NCBI GenBank assembly: GCA_949775045.1
Contig: OX459102.1
Location: forward strand, 350,501 to 414,500
Direction of reading: 5' to 3'
Length of the DNA stretch: 64,000 nucleotides
From: Metridium senile
Lineage: Eukaryota; Cnidaria; Anthozoa; Actiniaria; Metridiidae
A model generated the notes under the pieces. The model had not been told where the DNA came from and made no database searches. It saw only the letters and a list, made by a program, of their open reading frames with translations. This document shows, one piece after another, positions 1-13,135 of the stretch (the stretch's first letter is position 1; each line of letters starts with the position of its first letter). A program made the translations under genes and the position numbers.

Positions 1-2733
1 ATCTTTTGCTTGACTTTGCAGTAAATCAATGCAAAAAAAGCTGTTCACACGGTGAAGACCAAACCAGCAATTCATCTAGTAACCACACTACTGTGTGTCG
101 TCACCTTAAATAATCTAGCACCCCTATAAAATAAGTATGTAGAAATTATCAATCAATCAACGTTTCGTATTTTTTCTTTGAAAAACATTTAGGCCATACT
201 TTGCTTAAGTAGCTAAGACTCAACCAGTTTGCTGATGGTTCGTTTCAAGCAGGCTTTCAAAATTGGTGATGGTTGATGGAGCTTGACATTAAACTGGCGG
301 GAAAGCGGTATGTTTGTACACAGGGAACCCGGCTTTTTGTCGTTTCTTTTCTTTTTTTCTCTCTCTTTATTTACGCTAATGATACGCTACCTTGTCCATC
401 TGAATTTTATTCTGAAAACTAAAAAGCAAATGAACATCTTATTCGCAAAATAAATAAATATATAAATGCCCATTCAAGGCAATTTTTTTTTATTTCAGGC
501 CGCTTTTGAAATTGGCAATATTCGATAGATTAATCGTTTGAGTTACATAGAAACGCATGAGTTGGTTTGACTGTAATTCTTAAAATTATCAAAACTAAAA
601 AAAAAACATCTTATTCGCAAAATAAATAAATAAATATGTAAATACCCATTCAAAGTAATTTTTTGATTTGAGGCCGTTTTTGAAATTTACAAGATTCGAA
701 AGAGTATATAATCGCGTCCTGAGTTAAGTCATGAGAAACGCATGAGTTGGTTTGACCAATGGCGCCAAAACGAAATGTTCAGTGAATTGTGAAATGTTTA
801 GTAATAGTAATATATTCATGTGCAATCATATTCGTGATGCATGGCCAAATATAACAAATGACTAACATGAACAAAAATCTTGCATTCACGAATCATGTAC
901 ATTTTATGAAGAGGTCACTCGTCACGATAAACATAGAAGTCACCAATCATGGACTGAAATCTGTTAATGAATCCCTTAGAATAATTCAAGGGCGCCAAGA
1001 GATATGGATTAGATCATGGAAATTTTCGCACTAGTGAGCGCAACGATATAATATTCTGTTTATTGATCAGTTTATTATACAAACAGAATATTTATATACT
1101 TCGAAATACCGTATACATTTATAAGTTTCAAAAAAAAAGTTGTTGAAGGATCTTTTGCTTGACTTTGCAGTAAATCAATGCAAAAAAAGCTGTTCACACG
1201 GTGAAGACCAAACCAGCAATTCATCTAGTAACCACACTACTGTGTGTCGTCACCTTAAATAATCTAGCACCCCTATAAAATAAGTATGTAGAAATTATCA
1301 ATCAATCAACGTTTTGTATTTTTTCTTTGAAAAACATTTAGGCCATACTTTGCTTAAGTAGCTAAGACTCAACCAGTTTGCTGATGGTTCGTTTCAAGCA
1401 GGCTTTCAAAATTGGTGATGGTTGATGGAGCTTGACATTAAACTGGCGGGAAAGCGGTATGTTTGTACACAGGGAACCCGGCTTTTTGTCGTTTCTTTTC
1501 TTTTTTTCTCTCTCTTTATTTACGCTAATGATACGCTACCTTGTCCATCTGAATTTTATTCTGAAAACTAAAAAGCAAATGAACATCTTATTCGCAAAAT
1601 AAATAAATATATAAATGCCCATTCAAGGCAATTTTTTTTTATTTCAGGCCGCTTTTGAAATTGGCAATATTCGATAGATTAATCGTTTGAGTTACATAGA
1701 AACGCATGAGTTGGTTTGACTGTAATTCTTAAAATTATCAAAACTAAAAAAAAAACATCTTATTCGCAAAATAAATAAATAAATATGTAAATACCCATTC
1801 AAAGTAATTTTTTGATTTGAGGCCGTTTCTGAAATTTACAAGATTCGAAAGAGTATATAATCGCGTCCTGAGTTAAGTCATGAGAAACGCATGAGTTGGT
1901 TTGACCAATGGCGCCAAAACGAAATGTTCAGTGAATTGTGAAATGTTTAGTAATAGTAATATATTCATGTGCAATCATATTCGTGATGCATGGCCAAATA
2001 TAACAAATGACTAACATGAACAAAAATCTTGCATTCACGAATCATGTACATTTTATGAAGAGGTCACTCCTCACGATAAACATAGAAGTCATCAATCATG
2101 GACTGAAATCTGTTAAAGAATCCCATAGAATAATTCAAGGGCGCGAAGAGATATGGATTAGATCATGGAAATTTTCGCACTAGTGAGCGCAACGATATAA
2201 TATTCTGATTATTGATCAGTTTATTATACAAACAGAATAGTTATATACTTCCAAATACCGTATACATTTATAAGTTTCAAAAAAAAAGTTGTTGAAGGAT
2301 CTTTTGCTTGACTTTGCAGTAAATCAATGCAAAAAAAGCTGTTCACACGGTGAAGACCAAACCAGCAATTCATCTAGTAACCACACTACTGTGTGTCGTC
2401 ACCTTAAATAATCTAGCACCCCTATAAAATAAGTATGTAGAAATTATAAATCAATCAACGTTTCGTATTTTTTCTTTGAAAAACATTTAGGCCATACTTT
2501 GCTTAAGTAGCTAAGACTCAACCAGTTTGCTGATGGTTCGTGTCATGCAAGCAGGCTTTCACAATTGGTGATGGTTGATGGAGCTTGACATTAAACTTGC
2601 GGGAAAGCGGTATGTTTGTACACAGGGAACCCGGCTTTTTGTCGTTTCTTTTCTTTTTTTCTCTCTCTTTATTTACGCTAATGATACGCTACCTTGTCCC
2701 TCTGAATTTTATTCTGAAAACTAAAAAGCAAAT
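1..2733. repeat. 1149-bp tandem repeat, two full copies plus a partial third
   Basis: The sequence starting at position 1 recurs at 1150 and 2299, giving a period of 1149 bp with only scattered substitutions between copies. Each unit holds an internal duplication of about 180 bp: the block near 415-600 resembles the block near 593-755, both with ATCTTATTCGCAAAATAAAT and GAAACGCATGAGTTGG. The third copy is interrupted at about 2733 by a retroelement tail and resumes at 3244-3310. No coding potential or known RNA gene is visible. The array probably continues left of the window. Confidence 0.95.
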
Positions 2734-3186
2734 TTACAATTGAACTTAAATCCTGTAAAAAAAACATACTCTTTCTCAAAAAACCTTTAACAGTATTTAC
2801 TTGATCAACAATTAAATTATTGAATGTAATGTCTAGGTGTATACTCAAATTATGCACTTATACATTATATGATATTTTCAAACTATATCAATCATATTAT
2901 ATGTTTTATTTATCAATATTACTCTTTCTTAATTTCTACAACTTACCTCATTATCTAATTACCTAATTCTATTATATTTATCCATTGTAATTATATTCTA
3001 TTTATATATTTTTTTCTTTAAACCTGAATTACTATTGTAACTAAAAGACTGGGGGCTAACTAGAAAACCTAACAGTTAATTTAGCCCCCAGGCTCTTCTT
3101 ATATTAAAACCAAAGTATAAATAAAAACTGTAAATCATTTTAATATTAATAATTCTATGTATAAATTGTAATATTCAAAGAGAGCA

Positions 3187-3217
<31 letters not shown>

Positions 3218-3243
3218 CTAAACTAAACTAAACTAAACTAATT
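2734..3243 (+). mobile_element. 5'-truncated non-LTR retrotransposon 3' end with (ACTAA)n tail
   Basis: This block interrupts the third unit of the 1149-bp repeat, since sequence on both sides continues the unit found intact at about 433. It ends in about ten ACTAA units (3188-3240). Just upstream is a possible stem-loop, GGGGGCTAA (3050) against TTAGCCCCC (3079). A short 3'-end fragment with a stem-loop and an oligonucleotide-repeat tail is typical of CR1-like LINEs. No ORF remains, so the clade is a guess. Confidence 0.6.
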
Positions 3244-4456
<1,213 letters not shown>

Positions 4457-4759
4457 AGACTATTGTTTAATGGGAAGGCTGCCGGCCAAATGATAACTCC
4501 CCAACAAATACTACGGCTGAGTTATACGATTTCGAAGAGAACATGTTATTGTGTACTCTGATCGACTGAGTTATAAGACCAAGAATGGACGTGAGAGTGA
4601 AGAAAAATAAATTTATATTTCTGTTTACATGTATGTATTACTTATTGACACGTTTATTAATGATTTAACTCGGATGACATCAAGGACTCGATATTTTTTT
4701 CGTATATTTCAAACCCTCCCCCTCTCTGAATTCACGTGTATGTTTTCGTCATGTTTAGG

Positions 4760-7700
4760 TTAAGAGACACAGTAGCCTCCATCGACGAGCAAGTTAACAC
4801 CGTTGACCATGGCTGCTTTGTCACTCAGAAGATACAAAATGGTGTTCACCACATCCTCAACATCTGAAGACAAAATATAAGCATAATGAGCCAATGTTGC
4901 CCCTTATATGCTAAATAATTTTATTATTGTTTGGTCTTAAGTACATTAAGGCCTGGGAAAGTAGGTTATATCAGATAAAAGGAAATATTTTCGATTTTTT
5001 TGTGAAAACAATACAAAAGGCAACAAAACTTTCAGATAACCTTGATTTCATTTAGTGGGATCGTTTTGTGTTGATTTTGGGCAGAACCACTAATCACCTT
5101 GTGGGTCACGTGACTTTTTGATATTCAAATTTTCAAATATTCCTCCGGTAGTGAGTTCAACACTTATCGGAAAAGTAAATACTTAAAGTTATTTCTCTTC
5201 CCGATAGCTTTTCAAAAGTATCTTATCCAGTTGAAAAAGCAAACTGCTTTAAGGGGTTGCTATGCAAAAAAGGTCACGTGACTTCACAGATGCCCATTTA
5301 TCTCGTTACCTAAAGTCAAAGGTCGCCAACTAAGACAGTTTCATATATTTATTATTGAGAACTATCCTTTTTTGCGGAAAATCCCGTTTCAGCAGTTTTC
5401 TCCATCACCGAAGAGAGCGTTTTATGTTTAGTCATGTAACCTAGCCTGTGACGTCACAAACTATCAGAAATGCCATATATTAATTCAGGTCGTTGATTTT
5501 TATCATATTACCAAAAATAAAGGTGATCAAGAAACATTGAGGCAGTTCATGTTTTTTTTTTTTTAGTTTTTAGTTAGTGCTATCCCAGGTTTTTAGTTGT
5601 TAGTTGTTATCCCAGGCCTTAATGTACTAGCCTGCGTTACAGACCCTTGTAAGCGCTCGAAACGTCTCCCGCCAACAAGCGTCTGCGCGCCGAGAGCAAA
5701 AATTCCATACTGATGACGTTCTTTGACCCAGATCGGGTCAAAAGCGCTGATTGGACAATTTTGTTTAATTGACACCTCATATGCAAATCAAGAGTGGTTT
5801 CGCTTCTTTGACTGAAATCTTAACTCAAACAACACTTCTACAGTTATATTTATTCAAAACAATGGTTTCATAGAGCATATTAAAGACAAGAATGATACAT
5901 TGCAGCGAATTATCAAAATCTCATGTCGAGATTTGAGAAGGATTTCAACGCCGTGAACTTTTGCCGACTTAATTTAATACACAAGAGTTCTTCGTTATTT
6001 GTAATAAAATCTTCAATAAACTCAAACAACACTTCTACAGTTATATTCATTCAAAAATAATGATTTCATGGAGCACATTTGTGACATTAATCAGACATTC
6101 AAGCGAATTATTACAATCTAATGGCGAGATTTGAGAAGGACTCATGCATCCGATGCATTAAATTAAGATATTCATACGGCGTGTGAACTTTCGCTGGCGG
6201 TTCGATAAGTCACTGTTGTCATAGTTTTGCTTTTATCACAGACTAATGTGCTTGTATTCGTCTCCGATATATGCTCTGAAGATAATTCATTTGGTCTTTC
6301 ATGATGGCAGCGGAGAAACGACGATAATAATCGAGGAAGTTCGAAGCCATCTATTTCGATGAGAGGAACAACCTGAAAAATAATTGAATTGTCTGTGCAA
6401 GGCTAACGAATGCATCTTTTCCATTAGAAAAACTAAATAAAGCATTTAACTGGCTTTCAGTGAGTGAATTAATCCAGAATATAGAAGAAACTTCACGGAC
6501 GGCATCGCCATTCCTAGTTTATCATGTTTATCGGCGTTACTGCTGTTAACTCATGTATTGCGTGACTGCATTCCAACGTCATCAGTATGGAATTTTTGCT
6601 CTCGGCGCGCAGACGCTTGTTGGCGGGAGACGTTTCGAGCAATTACAAGGGTCTGCAACGTAGGCTATTAATGTACTTGAGGTCGGTCAATTGGTTTGTT
6701 TGTTTTAGATCGGTTTTAATTACTTAAGGACGTTCGCGGGCATTGCTTCTGCGCATCCCTTATGCGCGCTTTGGAACGCCTGGATGGTTTCGTTTCATAA
6801 AAAAATCATCCAGGCATTCCACGAAACAAGATGGCGACCGAATATTGTATGATATTGAAAATTTGCAGCGCAATATCTCGGAAACGAATATGGTGACCTC
6901 CATTTTTTATTTTAAAAGTTTATGAAGAATCACAAAATTTGCATGTGTTCAAAATTTGAAGAAAAAGTTATGGTTAAATATTGAATAATACGCGTATTTG
7001 CATGAAAACTTCAACCTTCATCGGTCGAAAGCGTCACCGAATGTTGCACGATGGCGGCGATTGTGAGCCAAAAACAAAGGTTTGGTTGTATTTATTCACA
7101 AATATTTATACATAAATAAAACTGTAGTTAACCTTGATAAACTTTATTCCTTTAAGAAAGGACTTAAGGAAATCTTACATGTTTAAATATTTATGAACTC
7201 TGAACAATTTTTATACATTTTATAAATTTTTAATAATAATTATATACAACATGTTTAAATATTTATGAACTCTGAACAATTTTTATACACTTATACATTT
7301 CTAGCAATAATTATATACAGCCGGTCTTGTAAATGTTATCTGCCTGGAGGGGACATGTCCAATATATGTATTGGAGGTGTCTATTTCGGGTGGACGGCTT
7401 TTGCAGGATAGGCTGTATATGTATACAAATATATTCGATTTCATGTTTTAATGTCATTGTATTGTGTAAATGTTGAGATTTGTCCTAGTTTTGTATATAT
7501 ATTAGTTGAGGGGTATGTTAATTTATGAGAATTTAGTTTCTCTCTATTATAACCCTTTTTGATATTACACCTACTTGCAAAAACGTTGTCATATAAAAAA
7601 GAACATTTGTATTTAGTGTGTTAGGAATAAATTAAAAGTACAAAAGAAAGAGCTCAGCTTCAGTGATCATCTTTTGTACTTTTAATTTATTCCTAACGTA

Positions 7701-9061
7701 CCCACTAAATACAGATGTTCCTTTTTCGTATGACAACGTTCTTGCAAGTAGGTGTATGTATTTATTTACTTATTCAATAAAGTTGTTATATATATAAAAT
7801 AACATTTATGTGTAGGTTATTTGACGTTTGTCTCAAGAAATGTTTGGCAATGCATTCGGTTTTTCTCTCAAAAAAATGAGCACTGATTTACCTGGAAATT
7901 CCTTCAGAGGTGCTGCTGCTTTTAATTTCTGAATGGCCTCGGCAGATAAAATTTCCAAAATACCTTTTGTCATGCTTGTCCCAGCTATAACATAGGGGTT
8001 GACAGAGTTAACCCTGATCTGATTTGGAAAAGCAGAAAACAAATTACTTAGTACACTTTTCATTATTCAATAACTCAATCCTCGTGATTGGGCTTCTGAT
8101 ACCGAAGTTAAAGTGTTTTGATAAAATTTTGACCATAACAAGTATCATCGAAAATAATGTTCTACTAATTCATTGAAATATTTTTCATTGGTTAGTATTA
8201 TTTTAAAATGTTCATACATGCGCGACAAAAATGATTTTGCGGTTTATTTTTCCCACTGAAAACGGGAATCCCAAATGGTTAAATTCTAAGAAATATACGC
8301 AAAGCGCGAAAGAACTCCTAGCGAATAATGTCAGCTCTGTTCCTGATTTTTCAGCTTGAAATATATGTAAATATTTGAATTTGAGCTGATTTTCAGCTAA
8401 AGAGTCTGCTTGTAATTGCAGGCAATATTATTTAAAAGAATCCCAATCCAATTAGTCAATAGTGTTCTAGTTAAGCGGTCTTGCTGTAATCTATAACAGG
8501 TTATATAGTCAGTTACCTTGTGTGGTCCTAGTTCTAGTGCCATTACTTTATTCAACATATCCAAAGCAGCTTTAGAGGCACCTATTATATAAAAATAATA
8601 GCCGTTTTACGCTAGAAGATGGATTGTCTTATGAAGAAGGAACGTCCCCCCCCCCAAAAAAAAAAATCGCAAAAGCGATAAATTGTTGGAGTTAGGCTAT
8701 TATACTTAGTCAGTTATAACATACAATAATAGCCACTGTTAGCGAATACTGATTTAGATGCAGTGCTTGAGACATTGACAATAGCGCCTCCATATCCACC
8801 AGCAACCATCTTACGAGCAACTGCCTGCAACAAAAATAAAAACATGTCGACATCTTCTTCAAGTTATTTGTCCAACATTTCTTGCTATTGAACAAAAAAA
8901 ATACCTGTGCTACAAAAAGTGGAGCTTTGACATTAATGGTATTCATTCTGCAATGGAACACAACATCAGTGATAATATGCTAAAGAGAGAAAGAAAAAAT
9001 AGATAAAGAAGAGATAGAAAGAAAGAAAGAAAGTATGAGAGAAAGAAAGAAAGAAAGAGAG

Positions 9062-9134
<73 letters not shown>

Positions 9135-9242
9135 ATGAATGGAAGGAAGGAAGGAAGGAAGGAAGGAAGGAAGGAAGGAAGGAAGGAAGGAAGGAAGGAA
9201 GGAAGGAAGGAAGGAAGGAAGGAAGACCGGAAGGAAGGATGA

Positions 9243-9322
<80 letters not shown>

Positions 9323-9456
9323 AAGAAAGAAAGATTAGAAGGAAGAAAGAAAGAAAGAAAAAAAGAAAGAAAGAAAGAAAGAAAGAGAGAAAGAAAGAAA
9401 GAAAGAGAGAAAGAAAGAAAGAAAGAGAGAAAGAAAGAAAGATAAAAAGAAAGAAG

Positions 9457-9490
<34 letters not shown>

Positions 9491-12344
9491 GAAAGAATGA
9501 ATGGAAGAAAGAAAGAAAAAAAGAAAGGAAAACAGGAAAATGAAAGAAGGAAGGAAGGAAGGAAGGAAGGAAGGAAGGAAGGAAGGAAGGATGTAAGAAA
9601 GAAAGAAAATGAAAACACTACATCTTACTTGTCAAAATCATCTTCTCTTATTTGTAGAAAAGGACTTCTATTCAAGATCCCAGCATTGTTGACAAGAAGA
9701 TGGATGTCACCTTGTGCTTCGATGGCTTTCACTGCTTCGTCGATGTTACTCAAGTCAATACATAAAGGCTTGATAGATGGCACCTATATAATTTTTTTAT
9801 GATGGTTATACTCAATTAGTAATAAATCTTTATTACTGGATACATATTAATACCTACCTCCTTTACAAGAGTATCAAGATCATCTTGTGTTCTTGTCAGT
9901 GCAATGACCTCAGCTCCATATTGTACCAGGGCCTTAGTTGTTCTGCGACCAACACCTGAGATAAACAATAGAGAGTATCCATTAAATAACTTTAATGGAT
10001 AATCTGATTAGTGACTATAAATCACTATCAAAGAAAACTAAAGTTGTAATAAGTTGTTTCTGGTTCAGAGTGATACTTTATAATAATAATAATAATACAT
10101 TTCTTATATAGCGCGCCCCATTAAATCTCGGTGTGCTTTACAAAAATAAAACGAAAAATGAAAAATTACTATGAGTCAAAAAGAAAAGTTTTTAACTTGT
10201 TTTTGAAGGAGGATAACAGTTTAATGTTCCTGAGATCAGCAGGCAAAGTGTTCCAAAGAGAGGCAGCATTTATAAATAGTCACTAAGAGTGAAGTCATTT
10301 AACCCGTGAAATAGATATTAGACTAATACACCTTAGCAGTCTCTAATTCCATTGTTTTCTTTTGTGTCTATTTGACTATTACACCTTGACTAATTAATTT
10401 TGTTTCACGGGTTTAATGTTTTCACTCTAATAGACACTATTAGTTAGTAAATAGTCATTATTATTATGTGGCTACTAGAGTACGCGCGCTAAGATTGGCT
10501 GATTTCCGGTCTGATATATTCCCATATCAGACCGTTACCATGACAACAGTCCAATTTTCCTATTTTTTCAGACCGGGAAATTAAAAAACAACTTGTAAAG
10601 TATTGCAATAAATATTTTGTTGAAGTTTTGCCTTTTCATACCTGCAAAGTGTTTTTTTTAGCCAGTTTAGTGTGTGTTTAATGTATTCTTATTCATTCAA
10701 TAATGAGAGATTTGAAGATGAAATATTTGCAATTTCGTACTTCGCTAAGAAAAAAAGCCATATAATAAACGATTTATTAACCTTGCTTGTTCGGTCTGTC
10801 CGGAAAAATATCAGACCTCGGTCTGATATTTTCCCGTACAGACCTCACGCTCGATTAATAATCCTTTAATATTTTGCTGTAAAGCTATATATCTAGTAGC
10901 CGCAAGCGATTGAGGACAGAGGCTGTCACACAATATTGTGTCGTAATTATTTCAAAGCCTGGTTTCCATGTGTTCGCTACTAATCTCTGTGATCGCCGGA
11001 AATGAAATTCATTATTTGGCTATCGGATTGTAGCTCAGAGTTCTTTGCAATTAAACAAAAACGAAATCTTTAAGTTCAGATTTAATTTGACTGTTTCGTC
11101 AAATTTAAGCTTAAAACTTCTGTCCTGGCGATAGTAAATATGGAAACCAGGCTGTAATAAAGGAGATTATTGTCATATAAAAAAGTCCCACTCAAGAATC
11201 CAACTTGAAATATTGACTCAATCTCCGTGAAGGTCAAATTTGTTTCAACATCCGTTCGATTTTGTTAAATGTCAATGTTTAAACCCCGGGAGGGGTACTC
11301 CCTTTGTCCAAGTGGTAGGGGTGATCGGCGTACCTTTTAGGGTACTTTTAGGGTAAAAATATTTCCTGTGCGTACCCTCTGGCTCAAAAATCAGCGACGT
11401 AACATGATTTCGTACCTGTAAGAGTCATTTTTACTCTGTTTTTTTTTTTGCTTTTCGCGGGGGGGGGGGGGGGGGGGGGGGGGGGCGAGGAGCGAAACAA
11501 CGTCTGTTTTCTCAGGCTAGGCTTTATCAGTTATTTTTATATGTGCGTACCTTTGAGGGGTCGTTTTCAAAACCTCCGCCGATCACCCCTACCACTTGGA
11601 CAAAGGGAGAACCCCCCCCCCCCCCCCCCCCCCCCCCGGGTTTAAACGCTTTGAAACTCTTTCAACATCAAATCAACATCCATTCGACACGTTTCAACAA
11701 TGTTTAAAGAGTTTAAAGGCGTTTAAACATTGCCATTCAACAAAATTGAACAGATGTAATTGTTGAAGCAAATGTTGAAACCGTTTGCCCGGACCTTTAG
11801 CTTTTGCCACCGTGTTAACAATTTTTAGTTTTCAAGAGTCACTACATAAATGTATGCTCGTTGAAATTGACCTTCAGCTAGTGATTATCTAGTTGGAATT
11901 GTGATTTGTCCATCCTACTAATATATGTGAATTCGTTTCTTTAAAAGTTGGATACCGACGAAGGTTCATAGGCAAAAGGCTCTGATTAAAAGTGCGATAA
12001 CTCACTATCTCAGTTCAGTTCAACAGTGATCGACTTTCATAGGCCACTTCAAGCGAAGGAATTATTTTTAATTTTGTGTACAGTTTGCTCAATCAGATTT
12101 ACCAGAAATATTATCAGAATTGCAAATACTTGAATATATTGCTATTTTAGACTGCTCAATATTGCTTAAGAATCACCCTGCATTGACTATGGAAATGTTA
12201 TTCTAAATAATACACGGAATGATTCAGTACAAATATTTTGAACTTGTGAGCTGATTTACTTATAAGTATTCAATATATTTGGTTAAATTTACCTTTCCCT
12301 GCTCCAGTAACAAGAGCTCGTTTGCCTTTAAAGCTGATCTCCAT
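4760..12344 (-). CDS. DCXR: DCXR-like short-chain dehydrogenase/reductase, copy 1 (8 exons)
   Basis: Exons on the minus strand, in transcript order: 12344-12293, 9955-9858, 9783-9629, 8947-8905, 8824-8725, 8581-8517, 8018-7892, 4863-4760. All junctions are GT-AG, and the total is 744 bp, or 247 residues (mammalian DCXR is about 244). The product matches L-xylulose/dicarbonyl reductase, an NADPH-dependent enzyme that reduces L-xylulose to xylitol and also reduces dicarbonyls. Visible motifs: N-terminal [18 protein letters not shown] with the TGxxxGxG nucleotide loop split by intron 1, NNAG in exon 3, IVNVSS in exon 5, and YCASK, whose Tyr is in exon 5 and Lys in exon 6. The C-terminal exon ends VDGGYCVS. 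Exon lengths and phases equal those of copies 2 and 3. Intron 3 holds a 600-bp purine tract, and intron 7 is enlarged by two MITEs. Assignment to DCXR rather than another carbonyl reductase rests on recalled similarity. Confidence 0.9.
4950..5618. mobile_element. TTAA-flanked inverted-repeat MITE
   Basis: The termini GGCCTGGGA and TCCCAGGCC are flanked on both sides by TTAA (4946-4949 and 5619-5622), the target duplication of piggyBac and Kolobok elements. It is 669 bp, non-coding, and lies in intron 7 of DCXR copy 1. The corresponding introns of copies 2 and 3 lack it. Confidence 0.75.
5628..6667. mobile_element. Mutator-like MITE with about 90-bp inverted termini and 9-bp target duplication
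   Basis: The left arm (5628-5720) and right arm (6575-6667) are inverted copies that include the block GTCTCCCGCCAACAAGCG. Both sides are flanked by TTAATGTAC (5619-5627 and 6668-6676). The 9-bp duplication and long termini suggest a Mutator-like non-autonomous element. It is 1040 bp with no transposase. Its target overlaps the right TTAA of the neighbouring MITE, so it came second. Confidence 0.8.
6677..7566. other. Intron 7 of DCXR copy 1, remainder, with a local duplication
   Basis: No gene is seen. A segment of about 70 bp beginning CATGTTTAAATATTTATGAA is duplicated in tandem at 7179-7250 and 7251-7320. The small ORF at 6743-6925 has no coding support. The rest is AT-rich intron sequence. 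Confidence 0.6.
7567..7755. mobile_element. Fold-back MITE (about 190 bp)
   Basis: The left arm from ACACCTACTTGCA (7567) is inverted at ...GCAAGTAGGTGT (7755), and pairing extends inward through TTTAATTTATTCCTAAC to a short loop near 7655. It can fold almost completely. It lies in intron 7 of DCXR copy 1, just 3' (in gene sense) of exon 7. No target duplication could be assigned with confidence. Confidence 0.7.
9004..9600. repeat. 600-bp polypurine tract: (GA)n, (GGAA)n, (GAAA)n
   Basis: This is a continuous purine-only-like stretch on the plus strand made of alternating GA, GAAG and GAAA arrays, in intron 3 of DCXR copy 1. The same introns in copies 2 (about 22480-22590) and 3 (about 56580-56690) have short purine-rich seeds such as AAGAAAGAAATAGAGAAA, so the tract grew from ancestral sequence. 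The long Lys/Glu/Arg ORFs are repeat artefacts. Confidence 0.97.
10081..10265. repeat. Probable short interspersed repeat anchored in (ATA)n
   Basis: It starts with a short ATA/AAT run and continues with ACATTTCTTATATAGCGCGC, then CTCGGTGTGCTTTACAAA and a block ending GTTCCAAAGAGAGGCAGC. This layout is common in interspersed repeats of aquatic invertebrate genomes. There is no second copy in the window to confirm it. Confidence 0.35.
10286..10428. mobile_element. Short inverted-repeat element (about 140 bp)
   Basis: AGAGTGAAGTCATTTAACCC at 10286 is inverted as a slightly diverged copy ending TTCACTCT at 10428, with ACCCGTGAAA pairing TTTCACGGGT. Flanking ATAGTCACTA and TAGACACTAT motifs also pair. 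It lies in intron 1 of DCXR copy 1. It resembles other small elements here (18795-19075 and 19573-19797), which share TAGTGACTA motifs. Confidence 0.55.
10429..11276. other. Intron 1 of DCXR copy 1, no gene seen
   Basis: There are repeated motifs only. CGGTCTGATAT and ATATCAGACC occur in both orientations at 10509-10540 and 10800-10840, suggesting a decayed fold-back element. The 65-codon ORF at 10672-10869 overlaps these motifs and is not supported. Confidence 0.4.
11277..11648. mobile_element. Inverted-repeat element with poly-G and poly-C runs
   Basis: The left arm (11277-11335, with TACTCCCTTTGTCCAAGTGG) is inverted at 11577-11648 (CCACTTGGACAAAGGGAG). A run of about 26 G starts at 11459 in the interior, and a run of more than 20 C starts at 11612 in the right arm. 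The runs could form G-quadruplexes, and their length may be misassembled. It lies in intron 1 of DCXR copy 1. Confidence 0.6.
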
Positions 12345-12395
12345 CGCCTTAGGATGTATATTTTCCTTACTGGCTTTTCACAATCGGCAAGAACG

Positions 12396-12540
12396 TCTCG
12401 TGCAAGGGTCGACAATATTCATACTAGTTATTACCTGACGACCCCTAGTATCCCCCGTAGCGGTGTTTAGCCTCGTCACGCAACTCACCTCCCATAAGGC
12501 CGTTACGTTGTAGAGGTTGACAAAGAATAGAGAAGATACA
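12396..12540 (-). promoter_or_regulatory. Conserved 5' flank/promoter of DCXR copy 1
   Basis: This block upstream of the ATG at 12344 is conserved with 44570-44705 and 61325-61460. Shared parts are CGTCTCGTGCAA, TGACGACCCC, CTCGTCACGCAA, GTCGTTACGTTG-like and GAGGTTGACAAAGAATAG. At 12416-12423 the minus strand reads TATGAATA, a degraded form of the TATAAATA of the other two copies. The function is inferred from position and conservation. Confidence 0.55.
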
Positions 12541-12783
12541 AGTGTAAAAATGTTACAACATAGTTTTTGCAATAGGTCGCCTCAAATTTGATACTTATTT
12601 TGAATTCTCTAAGCTCAAGTCAACCAGATCAAATCAACCAAGGATCGTTTACACTAGCAATTTTGTCACGTCACAAGAGCAGCGATATCAATGTCAATTT
12701 TATCGCAGCTTTGTTGCCGCAATTTCGAATACGCTCGAATTTAGGAGACAGAAAGTCGCAGCAAATTGCAACAATTTTTAAAC

Positions 12784-13135
12784 GTGCTCAAAATTACATT
12801 TTTGACCAACAATATCATTCGTTCAGGACTGATTTGAAATGCTTAGAATGTTGTACAAAGGTTAGACATATCTGGTATTGTGTAATCTTCTATATGATCA
12901 GTTTTAATTTATTTAAATTAATTTTTTTTGAAAAAGGGTGAAACCTGAACCAAGCTGCTTATCGGCCGTGTTTAACGTTCTTGTACTTTTACCTTTCTAA
13001 CTTCACTTAGCAGATTCTCAAAACAAACAGTGCACTGAGTTTCTGTATGAAAATAGGCTTAACAACATAAGCATTTTAAATCAGTCCTGAATGAACGAAT
13101 ATGGTATTGTTCGTCAAAAATGTAATTTTGAGCAT
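12784..13135. mobile_element. Inverted-repeat (fold-back) element, about 350 bp
   Basis: The left arm 12784-12845 (TGCTCAAAATTACATTTTTG onward) is inverted at 13066-13135, where CAGGACTGATTT and AAATGCTTA are also shared. The arms are about 62 bp and slightly diverged. No target duplication was resolved. It lies in the spacer between DCXR copy 1 and the ORF at 14643. Confidence 0.65.

Noticed and set aside
7833..8063. Separate 76-residue protein on the minus strand
   Set aside because: It is exon 7 of DCXR copy 1 read through its splice junctions.
8980..9618. Lys/Arg/Glu-rich and Phe/Leu/Ser-rich ORFs up to 212 codons
   Set aside because: Both strands are open only because of GA/GGAA/GAAA repeats within intron 3 of DCXR copy 1.
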